A stretch of 9,458 nucleotides of DNA. It comes from Planctomycetota bacterium (GTDB taxonomy: Bacteria; Planctomycetota; Planctomycetia; Pirellulales; S012-138). This document shows positions 6,454 to 9,458 of this stretch, one piece after another; within the stretch, counting starts at the first letter, position 1; each line of letters starts with the position of its first letter. Under the pieces are notes generated by a model, which was not told where the DNA came from, did no database searches, and saw only the letters and a program-made list of their open reading frames with translations. The position numbers and the translations under genes are program-made. The stretch lies in the NCBI GenBank assembly GCA_026982835.1, contig JALSGI010000805.1, positions 1 through 9,458 on the forward strand, given 5' to 3'.

Positions 6454-6457
6454 CTCC
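6454..6457 (-). promoter_or_regulatory. Ribosome binding site deciding the cmr5 start
   Basis: GGAG on the minus strand lies 9 bases before ATG 6444. The competing ATG at 6459 directly precedes this GGAG and has no ribosome site of its own, which favours the shorter, 117-residue Cmr5. Confidence 0.45.
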
Positions 6458-6462
6458 ATTGG

Positions 6463-7365
6463 CTAGCAGGGTGTGAACACGCAGCGCACCTGCCCGCGAC
6501 CCACTGTCGCCTTCCCGCCGATCTGCAATCGCAATTCCTTGCTAGCGAACTTGTCCAACAGTTTTTCGGGAGTGATCTGTCCGTTGGCCCGGCCGTTGGA
6601 AAGGAATACTCGCTCGCACTGGATCACCCCGGCCAAAATCGATTCGGCCGGCAGGGCCTCCTCGGTCCAGAGCATCCGTTCGGCCACGGTTTTGGTCTCA
6701 TCGTCGATTCGCACGCGGGTGATCACCTCGGTGCTGGTCTGGCAGAGGTAGTCGAAAATCAAATCCGGCACCACGGCAAACCGCCGCCGGAACTGCTCTT
6801 GCCAGGAGTTGTCGCGTGGAAAGACCCATTCGGCCAGCTTGGTGGCCCAGCCGTTGGCTGTCGGGCATTGCTGGGCCGTCAGGTCGAGATCCTCCAGGTA
6901 AAGTTTGTCGCCTTCTTGCAGGACGGTTCTCTGGGCAACGTGGGCCTTACCTTCGTCGATTGCGGCCGGGGCCGTCACCGGAAGCTCCATCCCGGCCAGC
7001 TTGAGCATCCGCTCCAGCCGTCGCAAGCACAAGGGGGAACTCACCCAGGCAAACGTGCCACGGAAGCTGCGTACCGGCAGGCAGACAAGCTGGGCATCGG
7101 TGGGAATCAGGGAACCGGAGTTGCCCAAGTCCTCACCGTCATCCACCGTGCCAAAAGCGGCTTTCAGACAAAGGTTCTGCCTTCGCTGCAGCTCCGTGGC
7201 CCCGAAGTGGTCGGCCAAAACCCCCTTGAAAGCCGAGGCCCGTATCACCGGCCAGCCGGTTACCTTGTCGCGGTCGATGGGCAGATCGATATAATCCACG
7301 CCGCGCCCCACGCCCAGGTGCGTGGGAGTGAGCGTGTGGATCCAGTAGATGCGCGTCTTGGCCAT
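6463..7365 (-). CDS. cmr4: Type III-B CRISPR backbone RAMP nuclease Cmr4
   Basis: A 300-residue RAMP protein, the repeated backbone subunit of the Cmr complex that wraps the crRNA and cuts the paired target RNA at 6-nt intervals. The start HTLTPTHLGVGRGVDYIDLP aligns without gaps, from memory, to the archaeal Cmr4 segment TLTPTHPGSG...VVDQPI. Asp27 then falls on the catalytic Asp26 of Pyrococcus Cmr4, so target cleavage should be intact. TGWPVIRASAFKGVLADHF is the following RAMP core motif. SLIPTDAQLVCLPVRSFRGTFAWVSSP is also typical (the S-F-x-G-x-F-A-W strand), and the end carries the glycine-rich LQIGGKATVGRGQ. GAGGAGAGA (7371-7379) 5 bases before ATG 7365 is a strong ribosome site, fitting the high copy number of this subunit. 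The gap after cmr3 is 23 bases. Confidence 0.96.
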   Translation of the reverse strand: MAKTRIYWIHTLTPTHLGVGRGVDYIDLPIDRDKVTGWPVIRASAFKGVLADHFGATELQRRQNLCLKAAFGTVDDGEDLGNSGSLIPTDAQLVCLPVRSFRGTFAWVSSPLCLRRLERMLKLAGMELPVTAPAAIDEGKAHVAQRTVLQEGDKLYLEDLDLTAQQCPTANGWATKLAEWVFPRDNSWQEQFRRRFAVVPDLIFDYLCQTSTEVITRVRIDDETKTVAERMLWTEEALPAESILAGVIQCERVFLSNGRANGQITPEKLLDKFASKELRLQIGGKATVGRGQVRCVFTPC

Positions 7366-7388
7366 GATACTCTCTCCTCACGGTGAGC

Positions 7389-8618
7389 TTACGGTTTCCA
7401 AGTTCCCCAGACGGCCAGTCCGAAACCGTCGCGTCGTTCTTGTTCCTCGTCGCAAACCGACCGAAGCCACTCCTCGGCCAGCTTTTCTGCCCCGCCAGAC
7501 GGACAGCGGAAAAAATAAACACTGCCCGCCGGCACCATGCGGCGCGTGGCTTTGGGCTTTTGGTTTTCCAGACACCAGCCCGACACAGCCTGCCAGCGCC
7601 CGCAGCACACCCCCACCAGTTCCAGTTCCACGCCAGCGAACGTTCCTTTGAGCCCGTTGTTCAGCCAGCCAGGCCTCCACCCGCTGGTGAAGATCGCCGG
7701 GGTCACCAGCACCATGCGGACATACTGGGTCTTTTCCAAGGCTTGTTTCACCTCTTCCGGGCACTGCCACAGGTGGCCCTGATCGGCCGTCTGCCAGTGG
7801 ACCAGGCGGCGCTCCCCGCCCAGGGGATGCCACGTGCTCCAGTCTTTCAGCGGGGGTGCGCCTTCGGGGAGGCTTTGATTTTCGGACAGTTCCACGCGGG
7901 CCGAGAGGGCGATAGGGACATATCGATCCAGAAACGCAGGTTCACCGGGCGGCGTTTGGCTTGCCGGAAGGTATCGAGGCAAAGCATTGACATACAGATT
8001 GGCCGTGGCAAACAGCAGATGCTCTTCGGCCACACCCCGCTGAGGATTGAGCGATACATGATCCCGCATCTGCCGCAGCGGGGAGTGCAAGAAACTTTCG
8101 TCGAACCAGCAGATGTCCCACTCCTCCCGGTACGTCGTCAGCCACTGGACATATTTCTCCAGCGGCCACCAGGCCGGGGGTGGCTGGGGCTTAAAATCCT
8201 CGGAGGATTGCTCTTCGGCCAGCAGAACCGGTTGTAGGCCCCCGGCTTCCCCGGGGAAATCCACCCCTTCGTTTTCTTGCAAACGGTGCGGCCGCAGTTG
8301 GAACAGTTGCAGAGGTTGAGTACAGTCGGCTGCGACGGGTTTTCCTAGCAGACAATCCTTCGGAGCAGGGAGGTAAAGTTTCCCCTCGGCCGCCGGCAGC
8401 GGGCCAGCCACGGCGATCTTGCGCAGTTGATCGGGCACAGGCGGAGCAAAGTCCCCGGTGCCGGACTTCACCAGCGCCGTGCGAAACGCACCGGCCACTA
8501 CCGAAGGTAAAAACCAAGACATCCCGCGCATCCGGTTCCCCTGCCCGCGCCCAAAGGGACGGCCGTCGCGGGCAATCAAGGGATCAAAGGGGGTAAGGGT
8601 CAAATAATGCGTTGGCAT
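7389..8618 (-). CDS. cmr3: Type III-B CRISPR RAMP protein Cmr3
   Basis: A 409-residue protein that binds Cas10/Cmr2 and holds the 5' repeat-derived tag of the crRNA at the foot of the complex. Family marks in order: LTPFDPLIARDGRPFG (residues 8-23), with the conserved R-D-G-R-P-F; GMSWFLPSVVAGAFRTAL (about 32-49); RDHVSLNPQRGVAEEHLLFA; the ENQKPKATRRMVPAGSVYFF segment near residue 355; and the terminal RRDGFGLAVWGTW. Length is normal for Cmr3. ATG 8618 is chosen, 14 bases after the cmr2 stop. A GTG at 8630 would add four residues and leave a 2-base gap, and neither start has a good ribosome site. It should be translated by coupling to cmr2 and cotranscribed with the other cmr genes. Confidence 0.95.
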   Translation of the reverse strand: MPTHYLTLTPFDPLIARDGRPFGRGQGNRMRGMSWFLPSVVAGAFRTALVKSGTGDFAPPVPDQLRKIAVAGPLPAAEGKLYLPAPKDCLLGKPVAADCTQPLQLFQLRPHRLQENEGVDFPGEAGGLQPVLLAEEQSSEDFKPQPPPAWWPLEKYVQWLTTYREEWDICWFDESFLHSPLRQMRDHVSLNPQRGVAEEHLLFATANLYVNALPRYLPASQTPPGEPAFLDRYVPIALSARVELSENQSLPEGAPPLKDWSTWHPLGGERRLVHWQTADQGHLWQCPEEVKQALEKTQYVRMVLVTPAIFTSGWRPGWLNNGLKGTFAGVELELVGVCCGRWQAVSGWCLENQKPKATRRMVPAGSVYFFRCPSGGAEKLAEEWLRSVCDEEQERRDGFGLAVWGTWKP

Positions 8619-8632
8619 CGTCCTGTCCACTT

Positions 8633-9458
8633 TTATGGTTCCGGGTGCTGCCGCGATGGAGTTTCACCCGAGAGCCGGAAAGCCTCGGCGATTTGCCAGG
8701 CCACCAGCAGCGCAGCGGCCAGTTGTTCAAACTCTTCGATCTTTCCGAACCGGGTCAGTTCATCGTGAATTTCCTTTTTGCGATGGGCGGCCGAAGCGGG
8801 TTGCTTGGCCGCAAGCAATCGCAAAGCATCGGCACGGAGAGCTTCCAGCGGCCCCGGGGAACCTGGTTGTCCTGCAGTTTCGCTCCAACCTTGATAGACC
8901 TCGACCATTTCTCTCAATTCGTAGGGAAACCCGCGGGGAATCGCTTGGTCTAAATGCCAACTTACGTATTGGAGAATTCGGTCCACCGGGTCGGGATGTT
9001 GGGCGACTGCGGAAGAAGCAGCACAATTTCCAGAACCTGCTGCCCACCGGACGCGGTACCGCAGGGGGGCTCCGCCTCGCTTGTAAACGTGGACGGCCAG
9101 TCCGTTGCGGTCCGGCTCCTTGGCATCCTTTTCGGCTGCCCGACCGTACTCCAGCAGGTCTTCCAAGTTCTCCAGGAAGTGACCGATGGCAATCCCGACC
9201 GAGAGGGTGGGGGGCCGGTCGCCGTTTCTATAATTCATAAGTTTTTCCCCGAACTCTTGGTGGAGCTTCCGGGCGCACTGGAGGCACCGGTCCACCGGCA
9301 CGAAGGCCAGCACGTCGTCTCCCCCGGCATAAACCAACACGCCTTGGTGCTGCCGAACAATCTCGCTTACCGAGCTAGAGAAGGCAGCTAGTGCAGCCGA
9401 AAAATTGCGGTTTTCATCGGGAGATGGCAAACGAGAAATCGTCTCTCCCATCCGGTCC
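8633..9458 (-). CDS. cmr2: Type III-B CRISPR Cas10/Cmr2, C-terminal part (partial)
   Basis: The last 274 residues of the large Cmr subunit; the gene continues beyond the right edge, so the HD region and first palm are not seen. The first codons read DRMGET, matching the D-G-D-x-M-G motif that opens the second palm domain. LVYAGGDDVLAFVPV follows, with the GGDD at 9314-9325. This is the active site that makes cyclic oligoadenylate from ATP when target RNA is bound, and it is intact. TLSVGIAIGHF and LLEYGRAAEKDAKE are further conserved palm elements (the x-S-x-G-I-x-x-x-H strand and the A-E-x-x-x-K-A/D helix). The rest, from about residue 145, is the helical C-terminal domain that contacts Cmr5. 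The stop is TAA 8633-8635. An ATG at 9451 lies inside the motif and is not the start. Confidence 0.95.
   Translation of the reverse strand, partial: DRMGETISRLPSPDENRNFSAALAAFSSSVSEIVRQHQGVLVYAGGDDVLAFVPVDRCLQCARKLHQEFGEKLMNYRNGDRPPTLSVGIAIGHFLENLEDLLEYGRAAEKDAKEPDRNGLAVHVYKRGGAPLRYRVRWAAGSGNCAASSAVAQHPDPVDRILQYVSWHLDQAIPRGFPYELREMVEVYQGWSETAGQPGSPGPLEALRADALRLLAAKQPASAAHRKKEIHDELTRFGKIEEFEQLAAALLVAWQIAEAFRLSGETPSRQHPEP

Noticed and set aside
7383..8237. 284-codon plus-strand open frame opposite cmr3
   Set aside because: Antisense shadow of a clearly recognised Cmr3 gene.
1..9458. CRISPR array, tRNA/rRNA genes, insertion sequences or attachment sites
   Set aside because: I looked for regularly spaced repeats, tRNA-like clover-leaf ends, transposase motifs and terminal repeats on both strands and saw none. 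The array serving the Cmr complex must lie outside the window.

Overview
The window is GC-rich bacterial DNA holding two blocks of genes that face each other. The left block (1-4124, + strand) builds the lipopolysaccharide inner core, so the cell should be Gram-negative with an LPS-bearing outer membrane. The right block (minus strand, entering from the right edge and running to 4931) is a type III-B (Cmr) CRISPR effector operon. My best guess at the host is a planctomycete (Pirellulales-like), perhaps a thermophile. This rests on the combination of an InaA/WaaP-type double kinase, a small BON-domain protein and a Cmr module; no marker gene in the window proves it.

Left block: the last 37 codons of a probable glucose-1-phosphate thymidylyltransferase (rmlA), then a GT9 heptosyltransferase (waaF-like), a 559-residue protein made of two tandem WaaP/InaA-type LPS kinase domains, and a GT4 core glycosyltransferase whose start overlaps the kinase stop by 4 bases. 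Only the second kinase domain keeps its catalytic residues; the first looks like a pseudokinase. A hairpin after the GT4 gene is a likely terminator at the convergent junction.

Middle: a small BON-domain gene on the minus strand (4220-4498), convergent with the LPS operon. Upstream of it are about 430 bases with no convincing gene, including a good-looking minus-strand promoter whose -10 lies in a short inverted repeat.

Right block, in transcription order: cmr2/cas10 (C-terminal part only, with an intact GGDD), cmr3, cmr4 (catalytic Asp intact), cmr5, cmr6 and a small gene of unknown function. Junctions are short, so the genes should be cotranscribed. Together the Cmr proteins form a crRNA-guided complex: Cmr4 would cut target RNA and the Cas10 palm should make cyclic oligoadenylate. 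No cmr1, adaptation genes, CRISPR array or recognisable cyclic-oligoadenylate effector lies in the window.

The two most unusual signals are the pseudokinase-kinase fusion and the reading frame after cmr6. That frame continues past the amber stop through a Gly/Ser/Ala-rich linker into an unknown small domain of about 80 residues. This suggests a split Cmr6 fusion, stop-codon readthrough, or a separate accessory protein.
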